The notes below the pieces were generated by a model. That model had not been told where the DNA came from and did no database searches. It saw only the letters and a program-made list of their open reading frames with translations. A stretch of 64,000 nucleotides of DNA from Janthinobacterium aquaticum. GTDB taxonomy: Bacteria; Pseudomonadota; Gammaproteobacteria; Burkholderiales; Burkholderiaceae_D. Each line of letters starts with the position of its first letter. Within the stretch, counting starts at the first letter, position 1. This document shows positions 15,823 to 24,592 of this stretch, in pieces. The stretch is taken from the NCBI RefSeq assembly GCF_009208565.1, contig NZ_WFLK01000001.1, positions 62,001 to 126,000 of the forward strand, written 5' to 3'. Both the position numbers and the translations under genes were made by a program.

Positions 15823-17805
15823 ATGACGACCTCCGCACTGCCTCCCGACGACCATCTTGACCACGCTGCCGACGAACAGCATGACAGCACCCTCGTGCAG
15901 GAACTCGGCGAACTGGCCGAGCATATTGCACTGGTCAAGATGGAGGGGCGCGTGTTCGTGCGCTTTTCCGGCGTCGTCAAGGCTGGCGGCCTGCGCGTGC
16001 CCTATGCGCTGGTGCCGGCGCAAGGCGTGCTGGCGCGCCCGGCCAAGTGGCGCAAGATGGACCGCGCAACGCGCCTGGCGCTGCTGCGCGAACGCGCCAG
16101 TGCGGCCGCATTCGAGGAACTGCGCCTGCAGGTGAGCGATTTCGTGGCCGATATTGCCGGCCAGTGCGAGGATGTCGAATCGGACCCGATGCTGTTTTTG
16201 CATACGCTGGCCGACATGCAGACCTCCGAGCCGGCCGGCATGGTGTTCGACCGCATCCGCCAGCGTTTTACCCACGCCATCGAACGCCAGCAGGAAGAGC
16301 AGCATGCGGCGCGTACGCGCCAGAGCATCAACCTCGCTGAATACCCGGCGTCGTTCGAGATGGCGCGCCGGCTGCCGCGCCGCTTTGTCGCGCTGCTGGG
16401 CCCCACCAATTCGGGCAAGACCCACCGCGCCATGGAAGCGCTGATGAAGGCCAAAAGCGGCATCTATCTTGCGCCGCTGCGCCTGCTGGCGCTGGAAAAC
16501 TTTGAACGCATGCAGGAAGCGCGCCCCAACGGCAAGCCGCTGGCGGTCAGCCTGGTGACGGGCGAGGAACGCCGGCTGGCCGATGACGCTACCCACGTGG
16601 CCAGCACGGTGGAAATGCTCGATACGCGCACGGCGGTCGAGGTGGCCGTGATCGATGAAATCCAGATGCTGGCCGACCCCGAGCGCGGCGCCGCCTGGAC
16701 GGCCGCCGTCTGCGGCGCGCCGGCCCATACCGTCTACCTGGTTGGCGCCCCCGAGGCGCGGCGCGCCATCGAAGCGCTGGCCGAACGGCTGGACTGCCCG
16801 CTGGAAGTGCATGTCCTGAAACGCATGGGGCCGTTATCGATGGAGCCGACCGCCGTGCGCAAGGTGCGCAACCTGCGCCGTGGCGACGCGGTGATCGCGT
16901 TTTCGCGTCGTGAAGTGCTGATGTGGCGCGACATGATTACCGAAACCGGCCTGTCGGTGGCCACCGTCTACGGCAATCTGTCGCCCGAAGTGCGGCGCGC
17001 GCAGGCGCAGCGTTTTCGCGATGGTACGGCCGATGTGGTGGTCGGCACCGATGCACTGGCGATGGGCCTGAACATGCCGATCGCGCGCATCGTGATGACC
17101 ACCAGCGTCAAATACAACGGCCGCGAAGAGGAAGAAATTTCGGCCGCGCTGGCGCGCCAGATCGCCGGGCGGGCCGGCCGCTATGGCGTGCATGAAGAAG
17201 GCCTGGTAGCCGGTTACGACAACGAAACACACGAAGTGATGCGCGCGCTGCTGAAGGAAAAACTGCATGCGCTCAATACCAGCGGCTTTGCCGTGGCGCC
17301 CACGCTCGAACATCTGCACCGCATCGCCGCCGTCACGGGCGAGCAGTCGCTGTCGAAACTGCTGCGCCGCTTTATCCATAATATCGATGTGCCGGACGGC
17401 TTTTTCTTCCCGCGCATTACCGAAGACCAGAAAGAGCGCGCGCTGTGGCTCGATACGCTGCCTTTGAGCGTGGCCGACAAATTCACGCTGTCGCTGGTGC
17501 CCATTTCCAGCAAAGTGCCGTCGCTGCAGACGGCATGGGAAAACTGGTCGCGCAATCTGTCGCAGGGCAAAATGAGCACACTGCGCCAGCACGCCTATGG
17601 CGGCAACTCGCAAAACCTGCAGCAGGTGGAAGACACCTGCCGCTATTATTCGGCCTACGCCTGGCTCAGCTACCGCCTGCCCGAGTATTTTCCCGATATC
17701 GAGACGGCGCAGCAGCTGTCGCGCGATGCGTCCGAGCGCGTTGATTCCATTCTGCGCGCGCACAATGCCGCCTCGCGCCAGCGGTCAAGCAAGAAGTTTC
17801 GCTGA
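15823..17805 (+). CDS. Suv3-like ATP-dependent RNA helicase
   Basis: 660 residues from the ATG at 15823. After an N-terminal charged region of about 185 residues comes a superfamily 2 helicase core: motif I GPTNSGKT (193-200), motif II DEIQ (278-281), then VVGTDALAMGLNMP, and motif VI QIAGRAGRYG. GPTNSGKT together with DEIQ is the signature of Suv3, the mitochondrial RNA helicase of the degradosome, and its bacterial relatives. The C-terminal part fits the Suv3 C1 domain. A role in RNA turnover or unwinding is inferred from family. It follows mdcH but has its own -10 box, so it is unlikely to belong to malonate metabolism. Confidence 0.88.
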   Translation: MTTSALPPDDHLDHAADEQHDSTLVQELGELAEHIALVKMEGRVFVRFSGVVKAGGLRVPYALVPAQGVLARPAKWRKMDRATRLALLRERASAAAFEELRLQVSDFVADIAGQCEDVESDPMLFLHTLADMQTSEPAGMVFDRIRQRFTHAIERQQEEQHAARTRQSINLAEYPASFEMARRLPRRFVALLGPTNSGKTHRAMEALMKAKSGIYLAPLRLLALENFERMQEARPNGKPLAVSLVTGEERRLADDATHVASTVEMLDTRTAVEVAVIDEIQMLADPERGAAWTAAVCGAPAHTVYLVGAPEARRAIEALAERLDCPLEVHVLKRMGPLSMEPTAVRKVRNLRRGDAVIAFSRREVLMWRDMITETGLSVATVYGNLSPEVRRAQAQRFRDGTADVVVGTDALAMGLNMPIARIVMTTSVKYNGREEEEISAALARQIAGRAGRYGVHEEGLVAGYDNETHEVMRALLKEKLHALNTSGFAVAPTLEHLHRIAAVTGEQSLSKLLRRFIHNIDVPDGFFFPRITEDQKERALWLDTLPLSVADKFTLSLVPISSKVPSLQTAWENWSRNLSQGKMSTLRQHAYGGNSQNLQQVEDTCRYYSAYAWLSYRLPEYFPDIETAQQLSRDASERVDSILRAHNAASRQRSSKKFR

Positions 17806-17810
17806 TCGGC

Positions 17811-17826
17811 GCTGCGCTAGCGCAGC
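17811..17826. repeat. Perfect 16-base palindrome after the helicase gene
   Basis: GCTGCGCTAGCGCAGC is fully self-complementary and begins 5 bases after the helicase stop. There is no spacer loop or T-run, so it is a poor terminator; it could be a protein-binding site. The rest of the 280-base gap to 18085 shows no convincing gene. Confidence 0.5.
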
Positions 17827-18085
17827 TCCCAGAACCACACTTCGCCGCAGCGCCAGTAACAGGCCGAACCGCAAACCTTGACCCCGGTGGACGGCAGTCA
17901 ATATGGCGGGCAAATGGCGCATGGCGGCTCTCCGGTAAGTCTGAAGATTGTCTGGCAACCGCCGCGACCGCGCCGGGCGCCATGTCAAACATGGACGGCA
18001 AGGCGGCCCGGCCTGTAGGATCGCGGCCACGCAAGTTTGCATCTTGCGCTTAAGGGACCGTATCACCAAAATGCTTGAATAAGTA

Positions 18086-19312
18086 TTATCCAGCGGGCGC
18101 GTCGTAATGAAGCTTGAGTACCAGCCCGTTATGGTCATCGGCCATATAGATATCGCCGTCCTGCCCCTGCCTGACGTCAACCGGGGCGCCGCGGCCCTGC
18201 TTGCCCTTGCGCTCCCAGCCCTTGATCAGTTCCACCGACTTGCCCAGCGGCGCGCCGGCGGCGTCGGGCAGTAGCGCCACCAGCCGGTGGCCGTTGGACC
18301 GGTAGCCGTGGTAGCCGATAATCAGGCTGTTTTTATACGTGGCCGGAAAGCGGCTGGCCGTATAAAAGGTCATGCCCAGCGGCGCGGCGTGGCCGGGCAG
18401 CAGGCGCTGCGGCGCCACATATTTGGCGGCGCAATCGGTTTTCGGGTATTCGGGACTGGCCAGGTTGTTGTCGTAGCAGTAGGGCCAGCCGTAATGCTGG
18501 CCGGCCTTGATCAGGTTGAGCTCTTCGTGCGGCAGATCTTCGTCGCTTTTGAGCTGAGGCATGGCCGCCTGGATAGCGTCGCGCGCGTTTTCTGCCTGCC
18601 ACAGCGCGCCGGTCGCGGGATGGAACGCCAGCGCCATTGAATTGCGCAGGCCGTGTGCATACGTGCTCCAGCTGGCGACGGTGCCGGCCGGCCAGGTCAT
18701 CTTGTATTCGCGGATAGCGGCCAGCGGCTCCTTGCCCTCGCCTGCCACGCATGGTTTCGATGGATCAGGCGCCTTGTTGTCTGCGCCTTCGCAATGGTCG
18801 GTGTTCGAGCCGACATTCACGTACAGGTCGCCCTTGGGGCTGAAACGCATATTGGTCAACAGGTGCAGGCCCAGGCCTGGCAAGCCGGGGGTTTTGGCGC
18901 TGCCGCCGATCACGTCGGTCATGGTGGCAGGATCGCGCAGATCGAAGCGGAAGATGCGCTTGACCACGCCCACATAGATCTGGCCATCAGGCCCTTGCAC
19001 GATGCCGTTCGGGCGATCGAGTTTGTCCATCAGCATCTGCTTCTGGTAGCTGCCATTGGCCTGGCGCTTGAGCAGCCACAGCTTGCCCTGGTTCGGCGTC
19101 CAGCCGGCCATGTCGGTAACCAGCAGGTCGCCGGTCGTCAAAGGCAGCACGCCACGCGGGAACTTCAATCCGGAGGCCAGCACGCCCACGCAAAAGCCGG
19201 CCGGCGTGGTCACATCGAGGCGTGGCAGGCCGTCGCACAGCTCGGCAGCCATGACAGGCGTGGTGGCAAGTGTGGCGGCAGCCAGTGCGGCGGCCAACAA
19301 AGATTTTTTCAT
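18086..19312 (-). CDS. Secreted PQQ-type sugar (sorbosone) dehydrogenase
   Basis: 408 residues with a clear Sec signal peptide (MKKSLLAAALAAATLATTPVMAA, cleavage after about residue 22). The mature part is a beta-propeller of the soluble glucose/sorbosone dehydrogenase type: repeated segments such as FPRGVLPLTTGDLLVTD, RPNGIVQGPDGQIYVG, AHGLRNSMALAFHP and GDIYMADD. Such proteins oxidise sugars or aldehydes in the periplasm with PQQ or a related cofactor; the substrate is unknown. Its ATG overlaps the tatD stop, placing it at the 3' end of the Lol operon. Confidence 0.82.
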   Translation of the reverse strand: MKKSLLAAALAAATLATTPVMAAELCDGLPRLDVTTPAGFCVGVLASGLKFPRGVLPLTTGDLLVTDMAGWTPNQGKLWLLKRQANGSYQKQMLMDKLDRPNGIVQGPDGQIYVGVVKRIFRFDLRDPATMTDVIGGSAKTPGLPGLGLHLLTNMRFSPKGDLYVNVGSNTDHCEGADNKAPDPSKPCVAGEGKEPLAAIREYKMTWPAGTVASWSTYAHGLRNSMALAFHPATGALWQAENARDAIQAAMPQLKSDEDLPHEELNLIKAGQHYGWPYCYDNNLASPEYPKTDCAAKYVAPQRLLPGHAAPLGMTFYTASRFPATYKNSLIIGYHGYRSNGHRLVALLPDAAGAPLGKSVELIKGWERKGKQGRGAPVDVRQGQDGDIYMADDHNGLVLKLHYDAPAG

Positions 19313-20118
19313 GGCTGTTCTTTCAGGATGGGCAGGCGCGGCATCACGGCGCGCGCGTTGGCGCTGGTCTGCAGCGCGACTGCGGCAAGGTCGATACCGC
19401 GCAATTCGGCCAGCACGGCGCCGATGCGCGGCAATTGCTCAGGGCTGTTGCGGCCAGGATGGACCCAGCTTGGTGAAATATCGGGCGCGTCGGTTTCCAG
19501 CACGATGGCCTCCAACGGCAGTTCGGCAGCCATGCGGCGTATCTGCAGCGCGCGCGTAAAGGTCATGGCGCCGCCGAAGCCGAGCTTGAAGCCGATGTCG
19601 ATATAGCCCTGCGCCTGCTGGAAGCTGCCATTGAAGGCATGCGCGATACCGCCGTTCGGGCGGATCTGGCGTGCATGCTTGAGCACGATATCCTGCGAGC
19701 GGCGCACATGGGCCAGCACCGGCAGGTCAAAATCGCGTGCGATTTTCAGCTGTTCGCGCAGGAAGTGCTCCTGCTTGGCGCGCATGGCCGGTTCGGTCAG
19801 CATCGGAATAAAGAAGTCGAGGCCGATCTCGCCAATGGCGACAAAACGCGGGTCGACCATGGCTGCCTGCACGGCGGCGCGCAGCGCCAGCAGGTCGTCC
19901 TCGGTAGCGTTGGGTACGTAGATCGGATGAATGCCCAGCGCATAGCAGGCGTTGGGCGCGCTGGCAGCGAGATCGCGCACGATGGAGAAATTGGCGCGCT
20001 CGACCGCCGGTATCACGATCATCTGCACCTGCTGCGCACCGGCGTGCGCCGCAATCTGCAGCGACTCGTCGCCGAATTCGTGCGCGTCCAGGTGGCAATG
20101 CGTATCGATCCATTGCAT
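19309..20118 (-). CDS. tatD: TatD-family metal-dependent hydrolase
   Basis: 269 residues. The N-terminal DTHCHLDA motif holds the first metal-binding histidines; AIGEIGLDFF, VLAHVRRSQ, HAFNGSFQQA and LETDAPDISP supply the rest of the TIM-barrel metallo-hydrolase site. TatD relatives are cytosolic 3'-5' nucleases or deoxyribonucleases. It lies 10 bases after lolD and overlaps the dehydrogenase gene, so it belongs to the same transcript. Confidence 0.88.
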   Translation of the reverse strand: MQWIDTHCHLDAHEFGDESLQIAAHAGAQQVQMIVIPAVERANFSIVRDLAASAPNACYALGIHPIYVPNATEDDLLALRAAVQAAMVDPRFVAIGEIGLDFFIPMLTEPAMRAKQEHFLREQLKIARDFDLPVLAHVRRSQDIVLKHARQIRPNGGIAHAFNGSFQQAQGYIDIGFKLGFGGAMTFTRALQIRRMAAELPLEAIVLETDAPDISPSWVHPGRNSPEQLPRIGAVLAELRGIDLAAVALQTSANARAVMPRLPILKEQP

Positions 20119-20128
20119 GGCAGGCTCC

Positions 20129-20854
20129 TTAATACTGGTAAGGCTGCAGCCCTTCGTCGGTCAGGCGCAGCACGCGGTCGCAGCGCTTGGCCAGTTCGAT
20201 ATCGTGGGTGACGATCACAAAAGCCGTACCCAGGGTGCGCGACAGTTCCAGCATCAGGTCGAAAATCTGTTCGGCGGTGGCGTGATCGAGGTTGCCGGTC
20301 GGCTCGTCCGCCAGCACGCAGGCCGGCTGGGTAACCAGTGCGCGCGCCAGGGCTACGCGCTGGCGCTCGCCGCCCGACAGTTCGCCCGGCGTATGGCTGA
20401 CGCGCTTGGCCAGATTCACGCGTGCCAGGATAGTCTGCGCCAGTTCGGTGGCCGGTGCGCGCTGCATGCGGCGGATCAGCAGCGGCATGGCGACGTTGGC
20501 GAGCGCGGAGAACTCGGGCAGCAGGTGATGGAACTGGTAGACAAAGCCCAGCTGCGCATTGCGCAGGTCGCCACGCGCCTTTTCACTGAGACTGGCAAAA
20601 TCCTTGCCGAGCAGATTGACGCTGCCGGTGGTCGGCGTATCGAGCCCGCCCAGCAGATGCAGCAGGGTCGATTTGCCGGAGCCGGAAGCGCCGACAATGG
20701 CGACGCGCTCGCCGCGGTGCACGGCAATGTCGATGCCGGCCAGTACCTGCACCTTGTAGCTGCCCTGCGTGAACGTCTTGCCCAGGCCACGACAGGACAG
20801 CACGGGTTCGCCCTGAGGCGCGGTTTTATTGAGATCGGTCATGGTAAGAGTCAT
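20129..20854 (-). CDS. lolD: Lipoprotein-releasing ABC transporter ATPase LolD
   Basis: 241 residues. Walker [10 protein letters not shown], signature LSGGERQR, Walker [13 protein letters not shown] and the H-loop IVTHD are all present. The sequence is of the LolD/MacB-type ATPase clade, with [16 protein letters not shown] typical of LolD. With LolC/E partners it powers release of outer-membrane lipoproteins from the inner membrane to LolA. It follows two LolC/E-type permease genes by 4 bases. The start could be the ATG at 20854 or the one 12 bases further in. Confidence 0.93.
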   Translation of the reverse strand: MTLTMTDLNKTAPQGEPVLSCRGLGKTFTQGSYKVQVLAGIDIAVHRGERVAIVGASGSGKSTLLHLLGGLDTPTTGSVNLLGKDFASLSEKARGDLRNAQLGFVYQFHHLLPEFSALANVAMPLLIRRMQRAPATELAQTILARVNLAKRVSHTPGELSGGERQRVALARALVTQPACVLADEPTGNLDHATAEQIFDLMLELSRTLGTAFVIVTHDIELAKRCDRVLRLTDEGLQPYQY

Positions 20855-20858
20855 GTCA

Positions 20859-22124
20859 TTATTCGTAACGCAGTGCTTCGGCCGGCTTGACGCGCGCGGC
20901 CCACCAGCTTGGATACAGGGTAGCGAGGAAGGCCAGGATCACGGCCAGCACGCCGATTTTGGCGACGTCGGGCCAGCGCATGTCGGACGGCACGGTGCTG
21001 ATGAAATAGATATCTTTCGACAGGAACTGCACGCCCAGCAAGTGCTCGATAAACGGCACGATCACGTCGATATTGGTGGCCACCAGCACGCCGCCGGCCA
21101 CGCCCAGGATGGTGCCGAGTATGCCCACCAGCGCGCCCTGGATCACGAAGATTTTCATGATCGAGCCGGGGGATGCGCCCAGGGTGCGCAAGATGGCAAT
21201 ATCGGCCTGCTTGTCAGTCACCGTCATCACCAGCGTGGAGACCAGGTTGAAGGCGGCCACCGCGATGATGAGCGTGAGGATAATGAACATCATGCGCTTT
21301 TCGGTCTGCACGGCCGAAAACCAGTTGGCGTTCAGCTGCGACCAGTCGCGCAGACGCAGATCGCCCGGCATCGATTTTTTCAGCTCAAGCGCAATCTGCG
21401 GCGCGCGGTTCATGTCGGCCAGGCGCAGGCGCAGGCCCGACGGACCTTCGAGGCGCAGCAGCCGTTCGCCATCCTTGATATTGATAAAGGCCAGGCCCGC
21501 ATCGAATTCGTTGTGGCCAGCCTGGAAAATGCCGCTGACGGTAAAGCTGCGCATGCGCGGCAATACGCCCGCTGGCGTGACCTGCCCCTGCGCCAGCATC
21601 AACGTGACTTTTTCGCCAAGGTTCACGCGCAGCGCGCGCGCCAGTTCGATGCCCAGCACGATATTGAAGCTGCCAGGCTGCAGCGCCTTGAAGCTGCCGA
21701 TACGCGTCTGGCCGGCCACGTCCGACACATTCGGCTCTTCTTCCGGCAGCACGCCGCGCACAATGGCCGGGCGCAGCGCGTCGTCGCGCAGCAGCATGCC
21801 CTGGGTTTCCACAAACGGCGCCGCGCCCTTCACGGCCGGATTCTTGAACGCCTCGGCCTTTTCGGCGCGCCAGTCAAGCATGCTGCCGCTGTTGTCGAAC
21901 ACTTCCACATGCGCCAGCACCGACAGCATGCGGTCGGTCACTTCCTTCTGGAAGCCGTTCATCACCGACAGCACCACGATCAGCGCCGCCACGCCCAGGC
22001 CGATGCCGGCCATGGAAATGAGCGAAATAAACGAGATAAAACTGTTGCGGCCACTGCGCTTGCCGGCGCGCGTGTAGCGCAGGCCGACCAGCCATTCAAA
22101 GGGGAGATTTTTAAACATGCTCAT
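20859..22124 (-). CDS. lolE: Lipoprotein-releasing permease LolC/E family, second copy
   Basis: 421 residues. It has the LolCE architecture: one N-terminal membrane helix ([20 protein letters not shown]), a large periplasmic domain of about 220 residues and three C-terminal helices, with the FtsX signature [24 protein letters not shown]. It lies 29 bases after a clearly homologous gene at 22154-23431. The two share long identical stretches, for example [19 protein letters not shown] and [19 protein letters not shown], but differ in the periplasmic domain. They probably act as the LolC/LolE heterodimer; the letter given is arbitrary. Confidence 0.88.
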   Translation of the reverse strand: MSMFKNLPFEWLVGLRYTRAGKRSGRNSFISFISLISMAGIGLGVAALIVVLSVMNGFQKEVTDRMLSVLAHVEVFDNSGSMLDWRAEKAEAFKNPAVKGAAPFVETQGMLLRDDALRPAIVRGVLPEEEPNVSDVAGQTRIGSFKALQPGSFNIVLGIELARALRVNLGEKVTLMLAQGQVTPAGVLPRMRSFTVSGIFQAGHNEFDAGLAFINIKDGERLLRLEGPSGLRLRLADMNRAPQIALELKKSMPGDLRLRDWSQLNANWFSAVQTEKRMMFIILTLIIAVAAFNLVSTLVMTVTDKQADIAILRTLGASPGSIMKIFVIQGALVGILGTILGVAGGVLVATNIDVIVPFIEHLLGVQFLSKDIYFISTVPSDMRWPDVAKIGVLAVILAFLATLYPSWWAARVKPAEALRYE

Positions 22125-22153
22125 AAATGGTTAATGCCGGGTCGAACCCCAGT

Positions 22154-23431
22154 TTATTCGTAACGCAGCGCCTCGGCCGGCTTGACCCGCGCCGCGCGCC
22201 AGCTCGGATAGATGGTAGCCGCCAGCGCCAGGCCAAAGGCGATCAGGCCGATCTGCGCCACGTCCAGCCAGTGTACGTCGGACGGCACGGCGCTGATCTG
22301 GTAGATTTCTTTTGAAATGAAGTGCAGGCCAAAGATGCCTTCGATAAACGGCACGATCACGCCTACATTGAGCGCCAGCACCACGCCGCCGATCACGCCC
22401 AGCGCACTACCCAACAGCCCCACCAGCGCGCCCTGGATCATGAAGATCTTCATGATCGAGAACGGCGAGGCACCCAGCGTGCGCAAAATCGCAATATCGG
22501 CCTGCTTGTCGGTGACCGACATCACCAGCGTCGACACCAGGTTAAACGCTGCCACCGCGATAATCATGCTGAGAATAATGAACATCATGTTCTTCTGGCT
22601 TTGCACCAGCGCATACCAGCTGGCGCTGGCGCGCGACCAGTCGCGCATCCACAGTTCGCCCGGCATCGACGCCTTCAGCTCGCGCGCCACCTGTGGCGCC
22701 TGGTTCATATCGTGCAATCGCAGGCGCAGGCCCGACGGGCCATCGAGCTGCAGCAGCTGTTCGGCGTCCTGCATATTGACAAACGCCAGGCTGCCATCGA
22801 GTTCATTGTGGCCCGCTTCAAAAATACCGGACACCTTCAAGGGGCGCATGCGCGGCATGATCATGGCGCCGGGCGAGTCGCCCACTTTGGGTTCGCGCTC
22901 GAGCATCAGCGTGACATTCTGGCCCACTTGCACGCCCAGCGCCTTGGCCAGGTCGATGCCCAGCACCACGTTGTAGGAGCCTGGCGCCAAGGAGTCGAAT
23001 TTGCCTTCTTTCATCTGGCCAGCCACGCTCGATACCGTGGCTTCCTGTTGCGGTACCACGCCGCGCACCACCGACGGGCGCATGGTTTCATCGTTGAGCA
23101 GCATGCCCTGGGTTTCCACGAACGGCGCCACCGCCTTGACTTGCGGATTGGCATAGGCGGCGCGTTCCTGCGCCTGCCAATTGGGCATGGAACCGGTGGT
23201 ATCGAACACTTCCACATGAGCCAGCACCGACATCAAACGGTCCGTCACCTCTTTTTGGAAGCCGTTCATGACGGACAGCACCACGATCAGCGCGGCCACG
23301 CCCAGGCCGATGCCGGCAATCGAAATCATGGAAATGAACGAGATAAAACTGTTACGGCCGCTGCGCTTGCCCGCACGCGTGTAGCGCACGCCAACCTGCC
23401 ACTCGTAAGGAAATTTTTTGATGATGCTCAT
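22154..23431 (-). CDS. lolC: Lipoprotein-releasing permease LolC/E family, first copy
   Basis: 425 residues from the ATG at 23431; the frame remains open upstream, but the MSIIKKFPYEW start aligns with the [11 protein letters not shown] start of its neighbour. Same fold as the downstream copy: four membrane helices, a periplasmic domain, and [24 protein letters not shown]. First gene of the lolC-lolE-lolD-tatD-dehydrogenase operon. It differs from the second copy mainly by a short insertion in the periplasmic domain around EREPKVGDSPGAM. The subunit letter is provisional. Confidence 0.88.
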   Translation of the reverse strand: MSIIKKFPYEWQVGVRYTRAGKRSGRNSFISFISMISIAGIGLGVAALIVVLSVMNGFQKEVTDRLMSVLAHVEVFDTTGSMPNWQAQERAAYANPQVKAVAPFVETQGMLLNDETMRPSVVRGVVPQQEATVSSVAGQMKEGKFDSLAPGSYNVVLGIDLAKALGVQVGQNVTLMLEREPKVGDSPGAMIMPRMRPLKVSGIFEAGHNELDGSLAFVNMQDAEQLLQLDGPSGLRLRLHDMNQAPQVARELKASMPGELWMRDWSRASASWYALVQSQKNMMFIILSMIIAVAAFNLVSTLVMSVTDKQADIAILRTLGASPFSIMKIFMIQGALVGLLGSALGVIGGVVLALNVGVIVPFIEGIFGLHFISKEIYQISAVPSDVHWLDVAQIGLIAFGLALAATIYPSWRAARVKPAEALRYE

Positions 23432-23569
23432 TTGATACTTATGCGCTCCCGCAACAACGATGATAGGCGAGCGCGCAGTGTGCCACATATTGGCAATTTC
23501 ATGCGTGAAACACACGACGCAAACGCGACTTTTAGCACGCCCAAGCGCACAATGGCCTACAATTCCGGG

Positions 23570-24592
23570 ATGAATCAACTGACCTTTGTATTGCCCTACG
23601 CCTTGCCCGCCGCCGAACTGGCGCCGGACATCATCAAGGCGCTGCAGGCGCCGGCGCTGGCCGCGCTGCTGTCGCGCACTGCCAGCGAACAGTTTCACCG
23701 GGCCGACAACGCTTCCCCTCTGCTGCCGCACGAGGCATGGCTGGCCTCCGCGCTGAGCCAAGGTGCCGGACCGGCGGCGCAGGCCATGCGCGGCTTTGGC
23801 CTGTCGCCGGAACCGGGCGCACGCTACTTTCTGATCCACCCGGTCAATATCGAACTGGCGCGCACGCATATCGGCATGGGCGACGCACGCCAGCTGCAGC
23901 TGAGCGAGGCAGACAGCCGCGCGCTGTTCGAGACGGCGCGGCCGTTTTTCGATGAAATGGGCCAGCCGCTGTATTACGGCGATGCGCTGACCTGGTTCAT
24001 GCGCGCCGACGCCTGGAGCGATTTGCAAGGCCCGTCGCCGGACGCAGCAGCCACCCAGGACTTGTCGGTCGCCATGCCCGAAGGCGAACATGCGCGCCCG
24101 CTGCGCCGGCTGCAAAACGAAATCCAGATGCTGTGGCATGGCCATCCGGCCAATGCAGCGCGCGAAGAGCGCGGCCTGAAACCGGTCAATTCCTTCTGGC
24201 TATGGGGCGGCGCACTGGGGTCTGAGCTGCCGGGCCAGGCACAATCGCTGCATACGCAAGAAGCCCCTGGCTGGCTGGCGGCGCTGGCGGAACCTGCGCA
24301 GCGCAACGCCACTCTAACAACTGTACTGGCCGGCCAGAGTGATGCGCTGCTGGTGCATGGCGGCCTGATCGCGCCGGCGCTGGCGCAGGAATGGGGTCTG
24401 TGGCTGCAGCAGATGCAGCAGCTTGAGCAGCACTGGTTTGCACCGCTCCTGGCGGCACTCAAGGACGGCAGCCTGGGCCAGTTGCGCCTGGTCCTCACGC
24501 ACCGCGAAGGCTGGCATGACAGCACCACCAGCAGGAATGCCCAGCGCAAATTCTGGCGCACCAATAATCTGAACGCACTGAAGCAACCATGA
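23570..24592 (+). CDS. Conserved protein annotated in relatives as a phosphoglycerate mutase-like regulatory protein
   Basis: 340 residues from the ATG at 23570, with TACAAT about ten bases upstream. The segments NSFWLWGGALG and LQNEIQMLWHGHPANAAREERGLKPVN recall a Burkholderiales family usually labelled cofactor-independent phosphoglycerate mutase or regulatory protein, but I see no clear metal-binding phosphatase motif, so that name should not be trusted. Its stop overlaps the recJ start (ATGA), which couples it to DNA repair rather than glycolysis. Function unknown. Confidence 0.75.
   Translation: MNQLTFVLPYALPAAELAPDIIKALQAPALAALLSRTASEQFHRADNASPLLPHEAWLASALSQGAGPAAQAMRGFGLSPEPGARYFLIHPVNIELARTHIGMGDARQLQLSEADSRALFETARPFFDEMGQPLYYGDALTWFMRADAWSDLQGPSPDAAATQDLSVAMPEGEHARPLRRLQNEIQMLWHGHPANAAREERGLKPVNSFWLWGGALGSELPGQAQSLHTQEAPGWLAALAEPAQRNATLTTVLAGQSDALLVHGGLIAPALAQEWGLWLQQMQQLEQHWFAPLLAALKDGSLGQLRLVLTHREGWHDSTTSRNAQRKFWRTNNLNALKQP

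Noticed and set aside
15013..16812. 599-codon minus-strand frame opposite mdcH and the Suv3-like gene
   Set aside because: It runs antisense across two well-supported genes, is rich in His, Gln, Arg and Gly as expected from the complement of high-GC coding DNA, and shows no domain.
22322..23569. N-terminal extension of the gene at 23570 across the lolC gene
   Set aside because: The frame is open for over 400 codons upstream but that part is the complement of lolC. The ATG at 23570 with a nearby -10-like TACAAT is the credible start.
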